A stretch of DNA of 64,000 bases from Brachynemurus nebulosus (GCA_035578155.1 JAPWDM010000001.1:160243498-160307497), one strand, 5' to 3'. Shown: positions 46,935-58,436, counted from the first letter of the stretch. Numbers and translations: made by a program. The notes: generated by a model not told the origin, from the letters alone.

Positions 46935-47835
46935 TAATATTGAATCCCACAGGAACATTTAATCGGGATAAGATTACACCATGTGTTAGATCAGGGTAAA
47001 CAGTGTCTCTGTGTGTACTATAAATTTCATCGACTTCGATTTAGTTAGTTGGATGTGATTTAGCAGTTGATTTTGTTTCCACCGGGAACCTTCAATTGGG
47101 ATAAAACTATCCTATGTATTATTATTGCTATTGCATTCACTATGAATTTCCATAATCATTTCAACACATTTTTATAATATAACTAAGTCTGACCCGCGGC
47201 TTCACCCGCATTGAATTAAGCCCCCCCCCCCCTTGTGTCTCCCCTTCTTCCCCCGGAAACCTTCAATCGGGATTAAACTATCCCGATTGAACTAAAATTA
47301 TTACTATATATGTGTTCATAGTAAATAACGTTTGTATATTAAATTTTATCAAATTCGATTCAGTCATCCTACAGGAACCTTTAATCAGGATAAGATTAGC
47401 CTATGCGTTAATTCAGGATTAATCATGTCTGTGTACAAAATTTTATCAAATTCTGTTTAATTATTTGGACATGATTTTGGAATTTCTTTTGCATCCCCTG
47501 GGAACATTCAATCGGGATAAAACTATTCTACGTGTTATTAAAATTCTAGCTACATGTGCTCATAGTAAATAGTGTCTCTATATTTTATTTAATCGAATTC
47601 GGTTCAGTCATCCTACAGGAACCTTTAGTCGGGATAAGATTATCCTATTTGTTAACTCAGGATAAATAATGTCAGTGTACCAAATTTCATCGAATTGAGT
47701 TTTGTTTTTTGGGGTGTGTTTGAATAATTGTTTTTGTATCCCTCAAGGACTTGCAACCGGGATAAAATTTAAACATCGAACAAATTTAAACATCTAAACA
47801 TCCAAACTTTCACATTTATAATATTATTTTTAGAT
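46935..47835 (+). repeat. CCCGCGG-type repeat copies with ~125-bp tandem units
   Basis: A first partial copy (46935-47185) ends ATTTCAACACATTTTTATAA. A second begins GACCCGCGGCTTCACCCGC at 47192 and ends CTTTCACATTTATAATATT near 47827. Units start with variants of AACCTTCAATCGGGATAAAA at about 46955, 47090, 47257, 47382, 47509, 47626 and 47754, so the period is about 117-135 bp with an alternating pattern. A run of about 13 C lies at 47221-47233. The same unit lies inverted at 11405-11890. Confidence 0.75.
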
Positions 47836-49318
47836 ATTAATTTTTGTTAAGTTACATATAAACCGATATAGAACTTAAACTTTTTTTTTAACGCAATTTA
47901 AAAATACTGAAAATTTAAAAGGATAAAATATTTTTACCAAAAAAAGTCATAAAATTTATTACGGTCTCGAAAAAGGTCAATTTTTTTTTTCTTTTATTGA
48001 AGTGTGAAATGTGAAGCCAGATAAGAGATACAAGCCAATTTAGACCCTGTTTTTTACCTTGTTGAGTTTGAGATTTCTTAATGAATGTACTGTTTAGTGC
48101 ATTTTCAAATATTGTTGTTTCACCGTCCCCAGAATATTTTACACTTTATAAGAAATGATTGATTTAGCCTTAAATTCATAGTATTTAAGGCTAAATCTGA
48201 CAGAAGGTTAAACCTTTTAATCTATTGTTGTCTAATGTCTATGTTAAGATCTAAAGTTGACTAAATAACATATTTCAAGCTTTTCTTTTTTTTAAAAAAA
48301 CGAAAAAATGTAAAATTAATATAAAAATTGAAATGATTTTATTATAATGTAATGAACCAGTTTAAAGTTTAAAAACATGATGAGTCTCAAAGATATTATT
48401 TCAGCTTATTTGAGTATAGATACTAACACCTGTATCATCATTAAACTACTGGTCTTTTTTAAAGTAAATAGATATTAAAATTATATAATGTATGTGAAAG
48501 GGTGTAGCTACATAAGCATAGGAAAATGGCCCCCATGGCCAATGTCTGTAATAATATATGTAGTGACATTGGTACCCCAAGTGATTACCAAATACAGGGT
48601 CATTGACCCTTAACCTTGACTTGTCCTTGAGATATTAACCAAAATATGTTTTAGTGCTGTAATTTTTCAAACTCAATTTTCTCGAAAACTATAACACCTA
48701 GAAAAACAAAACCGACGCCAAAATTTAGATAATATTTGGGACTATATTATATATTTTTTTGACATTTTTCCCTAAATTTTAAAAGTTCAAAATAATTGCA
48801 TTAAAAATATTTTTTATTTTTTACTATGGTTGTGGTAAACTTACACCTTTCAAAAAAATACAGAATATGGCTTATCTTATCTACTTACACCATGCCAAAA
48901 TTCATTAAAATCGAAGATGCGCTTTTTGAGTAATAAATAATTTATTGAGTATATGTTATGTGTTACGTTAACCGTAGAAGAGAATGATTAAAATAATTGT
49001 ATAAAAAATAATTATTGATTTTTTTGTACAGTTCTAGAATACTTACATCGTTCAAAAAAATATAGTATATAGCTTAACCTTTCTACATATACCATACCAA
49101 GGCTCATCAAAGTCGAAGAGGCGCTTTTTAAGAAATAATTAATTTATTGAGTGTATGGTAGGTGCTAACCACAAAGGCAACATTTTCTGATTATAGAAAC
49201 TACATATTTTTATTTTTACCTACTGATGATTTCAATCGTCGTCATCACTGTTTTCATTTATGACCACATTAATCGATTTATTTAAAAATATTTTTGATAA
49301 TATTTCAGCTGGTCGTAC

Positions 49319-49434
49319 AATGCGAGACAAATATCTCGCAAATATCCTAAATAATATATATGACACCTGCAACATGAGCACAGCATCCAACCGTTCGATT
49401 ACCATTCGGACAATTGTAACAGTACCGGCGAATT
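49319..49434 (-). pseudogene. Second, inverted copy of SWIM-finger coding sequence
   Basis: The minus strand here repeats the plus-strand sequence at 49763-49867 with few changes (RRYCYNCPNGNRTVGCCAHV). A 2-base insertion (ATATATATT for ATATATT) shifts the frame just after the finger. Past that point it continues beyond the plus copy into LGYLRDICLALYDQ, so it preserves a bit of C-terminus that the plus copy lacks. Confidence 0.7.
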
Positions 49435-49498
49435 AGTAACAGTACCCGATAATATTTATTGTTTATATGCCGTGACCCAACATTTAACTTTATAATAT

Positions 49499-49867
49499 TT
49501 GGAATTTGCGTCGTGTAATATTTTAGATTTTACCAGATTAACTGAAGTACAATTAAAAATGTTGTTTACAAGTTCCTATCAGTTTTCATTAGCTGTTTCA
49601 TACCTGGCTGAAATAATGGACGACAAGAATAACGTTTTGCATATATTACAAACGAAGCAAACTCCAAATATTATAAAGTTAAATGTTCGGTCACGGCATA
49701 TAAACAATAATAATTATCGGGTATTTATTGATTATCTTCCTAATTCTAACAATATTGAAGGAATTCGCCGGTACTGTTGCAATTGTCCGAATGGTAATCG
49801 AACGGTTGGATGCTGTGCTCATGTTGCAAGTGTGATATATTATTTAGGATATTTGCGAGATACTTGA
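49499..49867 (+). pseudogene. SWIM zinc-finger protein fragment, transposase-like
   Basis: The frame of 122 codons opens after a stop; its first ATG is at 49559 (residue 21). Residues 88-122 hold a SWIM-type finger, Cys94-x-Cys96-x9-Cys106-x-His108, inside the stretch NCPNGNRTVGCCAHVASVIY. SWIM fingers bind DNA or protein and sit at the C-terminus of many MULE-type transposases. No catalytic domain is present. The stop codon lies at the very edge of the right TIR, so the copy was cut there. Expression is unlikely, though the frame is clean. Confidence 0.7.
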
Positions 49868-50951
49868 GCCTTGGTATGGTATATGTAGAAAGAAAGGTTA
49901 AGCTATATACTACATTTTTTTGAACGATGTAAGTATTCTAGAACTGTACAAAAAAATCAATAATTATTTTTTATACAATTATTTTAATCATTCTCTTCTA
50001 CGGTTAACGTAATACATAACATATACTCAATAAATTATTTATTACTCAAAAAGCGCATCTTCGATTTTAATGAATTTTGGCATGGTGTAAGTAGATAAGA
50101 TAAGCCATATTCTGTATTTTTTTGAAAGGTGTAAGTTTACCACAACCATAGTAAAAAATAAAAAATATTTTTAATGCAATTATTTTGAACTTTTAAAATT
50201 TAGGGAAAAATGTCAAAAAAATATATAATATAGTCCCAAATATTATCTAAATTTTGGCGTCGGTTTTGTTTTTCTAGGTGTTATAGTTTTCGAGAAAATT
50301 GAGTTTGAAAAATTACAGCACTAAAACATATTTTGGTTAATATCTCAAGGACAAGTCAAGGTTAAGGGTCAATGACCCTGTATTTGGTAATCACTTGGGG
50401 TACCAATGTCACTACATATATTATTACAGACATTGACCATGGGGGCCATTTTCCTATGCTTATGTAGCTATACCCTTTTGTCAGCAGGCCAACCGACCAA
50501 ACAGTGTAATTGTTTTCGCTAACAAACCTTTAATTTTATGACTACTACTACCACATTAAGTGTTATATATGATACAATGAAAATTCTTTATAATGAAATG
50601 TAAGTGAAGACGGAACTGTTTTTCTAATTAATGTACCTATGACTCCTTGTAAAAATGACTTCAATGACCACCACAAAACAGAAAAATAGCAACAAAACAA
50701 CTTCACTTTAACTGCTCAGATGTATTTTGGATTACTTGTAATCCATCATCAACGTGAGCTCCATATTATTAGATTACTCCAGATTACGTCCAAAGAAATT
50801 TATGTATACGGAACCGTTTTATAAAATAGTTTTATAATGAATGCTCTACTCGACCGTTGGTGGAATACTGAATATTTGATCAGCTATATCTGACCGAATA
50901 TTCAAATACTATTCGATATTTTTGGCGCTTAAAAAATTAACAGTGACTGCT

Positions 50952-51047
50952 TAGCACACTATTAATTCCCCTCTATTTTTGTATAGCACACTATTAATTC
51001 CACTCTATTTTTATATAGCACACTATTAATTCCACTCTATTTCTGTA
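50952..51047 (+). repeat. Three tandem 32-bp units
   Basis: TAGCACACTATTAATTCCAC starts at 50952, 50984 and 51016 with one or two substitutions per unit. It is a local minisatellite. Confidence 0.9.
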
Positions 51048-51254
51048 TATTTCAAAATGCCATCCTTTGTATGCTATTTAATATTATAAAAATAAAAAAT
51101 AAAATTGTATTTCATATAACAAGATCTTTCAAACAAAAATCCAAATTTTGTTATTTCGGCTATTCGGGTGCTTATGGAAAGTTTTATCTTGAAAAATGAA
51201 ACAGATATAAATATTATGATTGTAATGGCAAAAACGATGAAGTATTTATCGTAA

Positions 51255-51507
51255 AGAAATTCAAAATTTTCTTAATTGTTCTCAAAAACTAGTCCACTTA
51301 GAACAATGATTCAAAAGCTAGGTACTTTTTAGTAACTTTTTCACTCTTTTCGAAGGTGTAAAAAAAATTAACTAATATTGGAATTCTGTCCAATTTTTAT
51401 AAGAAACCACTAAAAATGACAAAAAATGGTTTGGAACTTTTGATCTTTTCACCAAATTTTGTAAAAATTGGATTTTTTCTTTTGAGAGTTATCGCGCAGA
51501 CACATAA

Positions 51508-51511
<4 letters not shown>
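51255..51511 (+). repeat. Dispersed repeat ending in (TA)n, related to 34340-34583
   Basis: It shares the order of blocks with the 34.3-kb copy and likewise runs into (TA)n. No coding potential. Confidence 0.55.

Positions 51512-51588
<77 letters not shown>
51512..51588. repeat. (TA)n microsatellite
   Basis: About 76 bp of alternating TA. Confidence 0.95.
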
Positions 51589-51591
<3 letters not shown>

Positions 51592-51714
51592 CACGGACTA
51601 GGGAATATTATATTATTATTATTACTATGGACACGCAGTAACTGGGCATGTCGTAGAATCTTTTGGTATGTCGTATAAATTATGTCATTTGTACAAGCTA
51701 TTAAAAGTACTAAA

Positions 51715-51794
51715 ATGGTTTATTGTGCTGTAAAGACATGCATTACTGAAAGTGGGAAAGATTCAAAAAAGAAATCTGTAATTTTATTTCATAA
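51715..51794 (+). CDS. First exon of a THAP-domain protein
   Basis: From ATG 51715 the frame reads MVYCAVKTC, then a short polar stretch, then SVILFH, and meets a strong donor AA|GTAAGT at 51794/51795 in phase 2. THAP domains begin with this pattern: an N-terminal Met close to Cys-x(2-4)-Cys, then a Lys-rich loop and a V-x-FHKFP strand. Here Cys4-x4-Cys9 is present, and the split codon would give the Lys after FH. The later Cys and His ligands and the conserved Pro must lie in a downstream exon, which I could not find. THAP domains occur in host DNA-binding proteins and in P-element-type transposases; either is possible. Confidence 0.6.
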
Positions 51795-52004
51795 GTAAGT
51801 AGTATTTTGATTGAAATTTTTAATATAAAAATTTAGTGACACTTTCTTCACCCATGAAAAACATCAATATCAGATGCCCACAAACTTAAATATGGCTTGT
51901 CCACACTATTCTACTGTCCATAATATGTACAAATTTTAGTGAAGGTCATTTTCAGTTACTCCAGGCCTCAAAACAAATTTCTGTCATAGTCCCAGACGCA
52001 AGTC

Positions 52005-52640
52005 TTAGGGAGCGTCCATAAACTACGTAGTTCCATTTTTGCCAATTTCGAACCCGTCCAAGTAGACTACAGGTGACTGTTACCTTAGCCTCCCCTCCCC
52101 TCTTCATAGTGGAACGTAGTTTTTTTCTTACTAAATCCAACAAAACATTAAATTAAAATAATAGCCTTTTTATTATTAAATATGAAAATTGAGGCATTTT
52201 TTACAGTCTAGCTAGCAAAATATCCTCAAAAAACATGTCCTCTGATAGTAAGAATTTTAATGTAACGACTGTGTGACCACATGATTGTATAATTGGCTTG
52301 AGGAAGTTTTGTTAAATTTCAAAATGTCCAAAATATTAAGCACTTTATAAGTAAATTAAGATTATTCATAAATTTTTTCACAGATTATTCACAAGCCAAT
52401 GATTGTATAATTGGCTTGAGGAAGTTTTGTCAAATTTCAAAATATCCAAAATATTAAGCACTTCATAAGTAAATTAAGATTATTCATGAATTTTTACATT
52501 CAAATTCATGTTTTATTGTTCCAAATAAAACTACGTAGCTGGACTCTGACTCCCCCCTGCCCCCATGTAGCCCAGTAAAGTTTTTTGCATAACGCCTTCC
52601 TCCCTCCAATTAGGCTATGTAGTTTATGGACGCTCCCTTA
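52005..52640. mobile_element. PIF/Harbinger-like MITE, TTA-flanked
   Basis: The element 52008-52637 begins GGGAGCGTCCATAAACTACG, and the complement of its right end is GGGAGCGTCCATAAACTACA. TTA flanks both sides (52005-52007 and 52638-52640), the 3-bp target typical of PIF/Harbinger. Inside, a segment of about 118 bp is tandemly duplicated (ATGATTGTATAATTGGCTTG at 52281 and 52399). No ORF belongs to it; the frame at 51952-52143 crosses its left end. Confidence 0.85.
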
Positions 52641-53391
52641 CCATGAGAGACACCGTAATAGTTGAATTTCCAGAATGGAAATTCGCTAGAATGAGTTTTC
52701 ACTGTAACTACCTATAATATGGTGTTTTAGTACTATATAAGAATATAACATATTCACTCGTCATAGGCATTAGTTGACTTTGTACAATATAAATGTTGAA
52801 CAATAAACCTCTTTGTTAACAGCATGAGAACTGTCAAATGTAAATAGTCATTCAAGTCGTCTGACCTCACGAGTTTCACCTATTTTGTTATCTTCTGCAC
52901 AGATACATATGTTGTGTAGTATGTAGATTTTTGATAAAAATTATATATAATTGTCATAAATGAGAAAAACCTTCAATTCAGAACAAGAAGCATATTTTTT
53001 ATGGTATTAATATGACATTGAATGGGATTTTGCAATTTGATATTGGGTTTGTATTCTTACTATGCGTTGTAGTCTCTTGGTTTGTGTTATTATCGTTCAT
53101 TGAAATTACTAGTCATACACGTCTAACATTGTAATAAACATTACCTAACAGGTAAACTTAATAGATTCGATTCGTTTTATATTTGTTAGGGTCCCGAAGA
53201 AAAAAAATGTTAAGGTTTTTGAGGTTTTACTTTTCGGTATTTTAATGTGAGGGAAAAAATGTTTCTAGTTATTAGGTACATATTTTGTGGCATTATCTAA
53301 TATTTAATCTCATAAACGAGCATAAGTAAAAGGACTGGTTAGACCAAAGCGGTCATCTTGCGGGCTAAGTGGATGTCGTATAATTATATTG
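52641..53391. other. Unassigned AT-rich DNA
   Basis: Nothing recognised. Confidence 0.5.
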
Positions 53392-53423
53392 TAGGAGAGA
53401 CTGGGGTAAAGTGGCCACTCTAA

Positions 53424-54996
53424 CAAGGAGATGCACCCAGAGTGAAATTCGGGATTTTGATGAAACTTCGCTGGTGTGTAGTATAGGTAAAAATAAGGGA
53501 CACGTATTTTTTTTTATCGGCCATCGTCCACGTTTAGGGGGTGAAACCAGCCCCTAAAGTTGGGGGTTCAAATCGTATTTCTTAAGATTTCTCGAAAACT
53601 ATAAGAGATAGAGGAAAACGTTAAATTGATGAAATGTTACTCTTTGAAAGACCTATTCACCTGTATAGGTTAAATCAGGGCTGGGTTCATAAGAGGGGCT
53701 GGAGGGGTGAAAATGGGGGTAAATTTTCTTGCACAGCCTGAATGGTTCAATGTAACAAATTTTTACCACTATAAATAGAAAGAGCACCAAAAATTAGGGG
53801 ACATGTGTTTTTACGTTTTTTCGAAATATGAGTAGTATCCAAGCCACATAAGGAAAAATAACATAGGGTAGATTATATAGTATTATTATTGATTGCAAAT
53901 ACATCCTATATTTTTTTATTTTTATGTTTATTTTCATCATGAAAATGTATTTTTTTACTTTCTGATAATGAATCATATATTTTTCAGTACTAACTTAATT
54001 GGTAATTTAGCCATGTGTACATTTGGTTATTCATATTCGATATTTTTTATACCTATTTTTGCGAAAGTTAAAGTTCTCTGGTGTGGCTGTGTTAATGAAT
54101 GCTCGACAAGAAGCAGTAATCTCTTTCGTTCACTGTTCAAGTGCTTTGTAATAAATTTTTCCATATAGAAAAGGTGGTTGACACCTAAAAAACATACAAA
54201 AAAGAATAAGAAAAGTAGTACGAATGTTGAGAAAGGAATAAACCGCGTTTATTTGGTTAAAAACGAATTTGTAAAAAGATAAAGGTAGTTGTTGAATGGA
54301 AGATTATTGCTTCTTATCGAACATTCATTAAAACTTGCAGACCAGAGAGCTTTCGCAGAAATAGGTATAAAAAATATCGAATATGAGTAACCAAATATAC
54401 ACATGGCTAAATTACCAATTAAGTAAGTACTGAAAAATACATGAATCATTGTCGGAAAGTAAAAATTTATATTTTCATGATGAAAATAAACATAAAAATA
54501 AAAAAATATAGGACGTATTTGCAATAAATTATATTACTATATAATCTACCCTATGTTATTCTTCCTTATGTGGCTTGGATACCACACATATTTCGAAAAA
54601 ACGCAAAAACAAGTATCCCCTAATTTTTGGTGCGCTTTCTATTTATAGTGGTAAAAATTTGATACATTGAACCATTCAGGCTGTGCAAGAAAATTTACCC
54701 CCATTTTCACCACTTCAGCCCCTCTTATGAACCCAGCCCTGATTTAACCTATACAGGTGAATAGGTCTTTCAAAGAGTAACATTTCATCAATTTAAAGTT
54801 TTCCTCTATCTCTTATAGTTTTCGAGATATCTTAAGAAATACGATTTGAACCCCCAAATTTAGGGGCTGGTTTCACCCCCTAAACGTGGACGATGGCCGA
54901 TAAAAAAAAATACGGGTCCCTTTTTTTTGACCTATACTACACACCAGCGAAGTTTCATCAAAATCCCGAATTTCACTCTGGGTGCATCTTCTTGTA
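53424..54996. mobile_element. 1.6-kb foldback element nested in the outer element
   Basis: Arms of about 690 bp (53424-54115 and 54300-54996) are close complements, beginning AAGGAGATGCACCCAGAGTG. They share CTATACAGGTGAATAGG-type and CTCGAAAACTATAAGAGATA blocks. The central 180 bp is unique. The similar peptides at 53893-54168 and 54249-54524 are the two arms read in the same sense and are not genes. Confidence 0.85.
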
Positions 54997-55059
54997 AGAC
55001 AATATATTGTTTAGTATATTTATTTGAAAAGAAATACAGATTAATAAGTATGTAGCATA

Positions 55060-55274
55060 CACGGAGAAAAAATTCCTATAAAAATTACTGTGCTCATACT
55101 ACAATCGACGTGTAACAGGCGAACATATTCAATTTTTGTACGGTAAAATTATAAAAATTACAATAATATAACTATAATTTTTATAATTTTACCGTACAAA
55201 ATTGAATATGTTCGCCTGTTACACGTCGACTGTAGTATGAGCACAGTAATTTTTATAGGAATTTTCTCTCTGTG
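55060..55274. mobile_element. Near-perfect foldback MITE, 100-bp arms
   Basis: Arms 55060-55160 and 55173-55274 are complements with only a few differences (start CACGGAGAAAAAATTCCTAT, end near GGTAAAATTATAAAAATTA) around a 12-bp loop. TA stands outside both ends. It is inserted within the outer element and is the youngest layer by arm identity. Confidence 0.88.
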
Positions 55275-56066
55275 TATAGTTGCTTTAGTGCAAAACCAAT
55301 AACCATCAACTTATCCACAATATCTTGTAAGGTATTTTTGCACTTTTTGTGTTTCGCAACATGTGTAAAGTGAACACTTTATCCCACTATGTTGGGTAAA
55401 GTGGCCAGGGCTACCCAATTTAATCCAAAAAGAAACCTTGAGGTAATAAACATGTTTATATACAAAATCAAACTATGCTTGTATCATTCATTATTATAAA
55501 CCAACGGAAGGACAGACGGACGGACATTGAAGCCTCATCATAAGGGTTCCTTTTTCACATTTTTTCTCGGAACCCTAAAAACTGATTTCAGGCAATTCTT
55601 TTGTTTATAAAATATAAAGAACTAAATAAAAGTTCTGAATTTAATATAGTACGTTAAAATATTCTAAGAATTCAACTTGAGCAATGATTGGAGACACTGA
55701 CCACTTTGCCCCATTATAAGCCTGGTCACTTTACCCCGTTAGACGCGATTTCGCCAAACCACAACATATTTCAAGAATGAATTTTCTGTTTTTAGCTATC
55801 CCAATTAAAAAATTGTATTCGTAATTAATAAAAAAATAATGAGAATACAACTTAAAACTTAGCTTACATCAACACTCGAAAATTATGAAAATTTATTAGG
55901 TATAATTCATACAATCTAGTGAACTGATCTTTGACGTTTTAACAGAATACTAATGGCTTCTCTACAAGCTAGTATTCAACTTCGCCACAAGATTGGAATA
56001 GTTTCCGGTGAGTAAAGGCCAATGGCCACTTTACCTCCACTGGCCACTTTACCCCAGTCTCCCCTA

Positions 56067-57890
56067 CTACTTGATTTATAACCAAACATTCAAGTAGGTA
56101 ATAGTTTCTGAACACAATTAAAGTCAAGTGGATTCGCATTTTCGACAAAGAAAATGTAATACGTGTTTTGGTCAGTTTGTCACGTTTTAGCTCTTGTGTC
56201 GGGTATGCAATATAATTTCTTTATTACCTTCCGGACGCCCGTCACGGTCTGTCCTTACACTATATTTGTCTACTGGCCTCTCACAAAACTTTTTATAGAG
56301 GAGACATAAAAAATTAAATTATCATGTAATTGATCCCCATAGTACATTAGTAATACTAAAGGATCCTGACTTATATAGTGCCTGACACGGACTTGGTGAG
56401 TTTTTTTTTCCTATAAAGAAAATTCTTGAATTCAAAAAGTTTTGTTAAATGAAGTTGTTGTAGAAATTATTCAACTTTTTTGGATAAATAAACAAATTTT
56501 CAGAATTTATTTGGATATTAGCATAAAATTAAAATTTAAATAAAAACTAATAATTAAACTTAAAAATTTTTTTAGTAAATAGTTAAAATATAAAACATTA
56601 AAGAAAACTAAAATTTAATTAAAATTTAAAGACAAATCAACTGATATAAAAAAATTAGGTACTATAAATAAAAATATTATGGAAACACTTTTTTTTATAA
56701 CTTTTAAAAATAATAAAGAAGAAAACAAGAAACGTTCCAACTGGCTACAAATTTATGCATTACTATTAATACATCAGATTCAGAAAACGACGTATTTCAA
56801 AATAATGGTTGTAAATTAACAAATTATACCAAATAAATCTTATTATGTCGTCACTACTGACTTTATTACATTGCTTGTTCGGGAACTGAAGGCATTCGAT
56901 TCAACACAGCCTTAGCTAAAATCGATCTTTGTCTATGTCAATTCAGTATGTAAGTGAGACAGATTATAACAAATAGTTCTCTTTACTCTTTTGACTCCTT
57001 TTAAAACTGTTGTGAGTTGACGTGCAAGCAATTTATAGCACCACTGATTGACGTATTAAAAAAAAAAAAATACAAAAAATCGTAATTTAATGTATAAATC
57101 GGAATTTATTAACTCTTTAATTATATTAAAACCATTTATTATTACTTTTTAGAAAAAAAAGTAATTTAAACGCATCATTAGAGATAAAATAATATTAATT
57201 AGATATATGCATAATAGTCCAAGAATCGAATGTAAAAAGAAAATTTTAGTTCATTTATTTCTCATTGATGAAACAATAGTTATAACATTAATTTCTGTAA
57301 TAGTGTGTTGTAACAGAAGCTTAATACCTTATCCATTGTGCAGTGAAAATAGATACCAAAGGTGAAAACGGCTTTTTGCCAATAAAACTTTAAATAAAAA
57401 ATATTAATTTTCTGACGGAAAATGTTATTATCAAAATCCTTTCTTGTAAAAGGACATAGCCGGCTAAGATAGGGAAAACGGCCCTTAACGCAAAATTGAT
57501 TGTTTTTATAGGAAATAATACTTCTTAGCCCCAGATACATTCCTGCCAAATTTCAACCCTCTGAGGCTAATAGTTTATGAATACACAAACAGACAAAAAT
57601 TTTCAAAAAAATTTTTTTTTTACGAAATTACTGAGCCGATTTATTTAAGTTTAATATATATTGTGTACCCACCTTAAACAAAGTAGCAAAAAAACAAATT
57701 AACGTTATATCCCTTTATTATACTAATTTTTTAAAATTTTTTAATTTAAGTAAATTTATTTTTGTCACTTACGCGTAAGCGACACCCACCATTTTTTGTT
57801 CAATAATATGTTTCGTAGTACTCTATAACATATATTTTTATGGAAAAATTTTAGTTGGTAGAACATAGTAATATTTCAATACAAATGCAT
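56067..57890. other. Unassigned AT-rich DNA
   Basis: Contains the repeat fragment at 56870-57010 shared with 14.7 kb. The frame at 57280-57549 (minus) includes KDFDNN-type low-complexity sequence and no motif. CTTACGCGTAAG at 57770-57781 is a small perfect palindrome. Confidence 0.5.
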
Positions 57891-57896
57891 GTCATG

Positions 57897-58402
57897 TTCG
57901 TTACTACATATATTACTTATGTATAAAAAGGACCATAAAGTAAAGCATCTGTCTGATTTCTAAAAGACTCCTCGATATGCTTGATTATGTATACTTTATT
58001 TACAGATTGTTGTGACGATACAGGTACACGTATATATCGACGTACGATGCATCTGTCTTCCGGTAACGTCGTGTGAAGGTCGAAGTCGTTCCTCTTCGTT
58101 TTGGTGAGTTCGTTGTTGTGATTGTTGTAAGTACAATGTTTGTAGGATGTTCTCTTGCGACTGTTGTAGTACACAGATGGTGATGTTGATGTCGTCTTCG
58201 CACTGGCTGATGCTTGTCCGCTCTGTGTTCTGGATTGGTACTTCGGCTTGCACTGGCCACTGGTTCGCACTGATTGATTGGTCGGCACTGAGTATTTAGC
58301 AGTGACAGTGATACTGTTACTGTTCGTTGGCGACAGACTGATACTGACTCACTACTGGTGTGCTCGTGTTGACTGCTTGGCGACAACTGATAATGATTGA
58401 CT
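57897..58402 (-). ncRNA. Putative minus-strand transcript leader, ATG-free and CAGT-rich
   Basis: From the predicted start near 58400 the minus strand runs about 350 nt without a single ATG. It has many CAGT and CAGTC motifs and much higher GC than the surroundings. The first ATG (about 58049) opens only 16 codons. AATAAA follows at 58000-57995. It could be the R-U5 part of an LTR retrotransposon, a long 5' leader, or a non-coding RNA. The overlapping frames at 57917-58514 mostly start at non-ATG codons and look like by-products of the GC content. Confidence 0.3.
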
Positions 58403-58436
58403 GCTTCACTGGCACTGTTGCTAGCGTATTTATAGC
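58395..58436 (-). promoter_or_regulatory. TATA/initiator core promoter
   Basis: TATAAATA at 58434-58427 (minus) lies about 32 bp upstream of GCAGTCA at about 58403-58397. CAGT is the arthropod initiator core. This spacing is textbook for an insect RNA polymerase II promoter. Confidence 0.55.

Larger units (their letters stand above)
45621..48028. mobile_element. 2.4-kb element with ~157-bp terminal inverted repeats
   Basis: The left TIR 45621-45776 (start TCTCTTATCTGGCTTCACAT) and right TIR 47871-48028 are over 90 percent identical in complement. The interior is made of other repeats, a CAGA-rich minisatellite and a CCCGCGG-type array, with no transposase ORF. Target duplication and superfamily are undetermined. 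A relic of the TIR interior lies at 10790-10880. Confidence 0.82.
48497..50478. mobile_element. Mutator-like element with ~610-bp TIRs and SWIM transposase remnant
   Basis: The left arm 48497-49105 and right arm 49864-50478 are near-perfect complements (start AAAGGGTGTAGCTACATAAG). Within each arm a unit of about 200 bp is partly duplicated (blocks with ATAAATAATTTATTGAGTAT and ATAATTAATTTATTGAGTGT on the left). The 760-bp centre contains SWIM zinc-finger coding sequence in both orientations. Long TIRs plus SWIM suggest a MULE relative, but no clear 8-9 bp target duplication is seen, so the class is an inference. Confidence 0.7.
53394..56064. mobile_element. Outer TIR element GGAGAGACTGGGGTAAAGTGG with nested insertions
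   Basis: The left end GGAGAGACTGGGGTAAAGTG and the complement of the right end, GGGGAGACTGGGGTAAAGTG, are flanked by TA on both sides (53392-53393 and 56065-56066). GGGTAAAGTGGCCA-like motifs recur inside at about 55395, 55695-55735 and 56023. The element is interrupted by two other inverted-repeat elements. No transposase ORF remains. Confidence 0.75.

Noticed and set aside
50952..51047. CRISPR-like array of three 32-bp units
   Set aside because: The units abut without spacers; it is a simple tandem minisatellite.
53893..54524. Two similar peptides starting MQI(H/R)PIFFYFYVYFHHEN
   Set aside because: They are the two arms of a foldback element, hydrophobic through AT-rich composition, with no motif.
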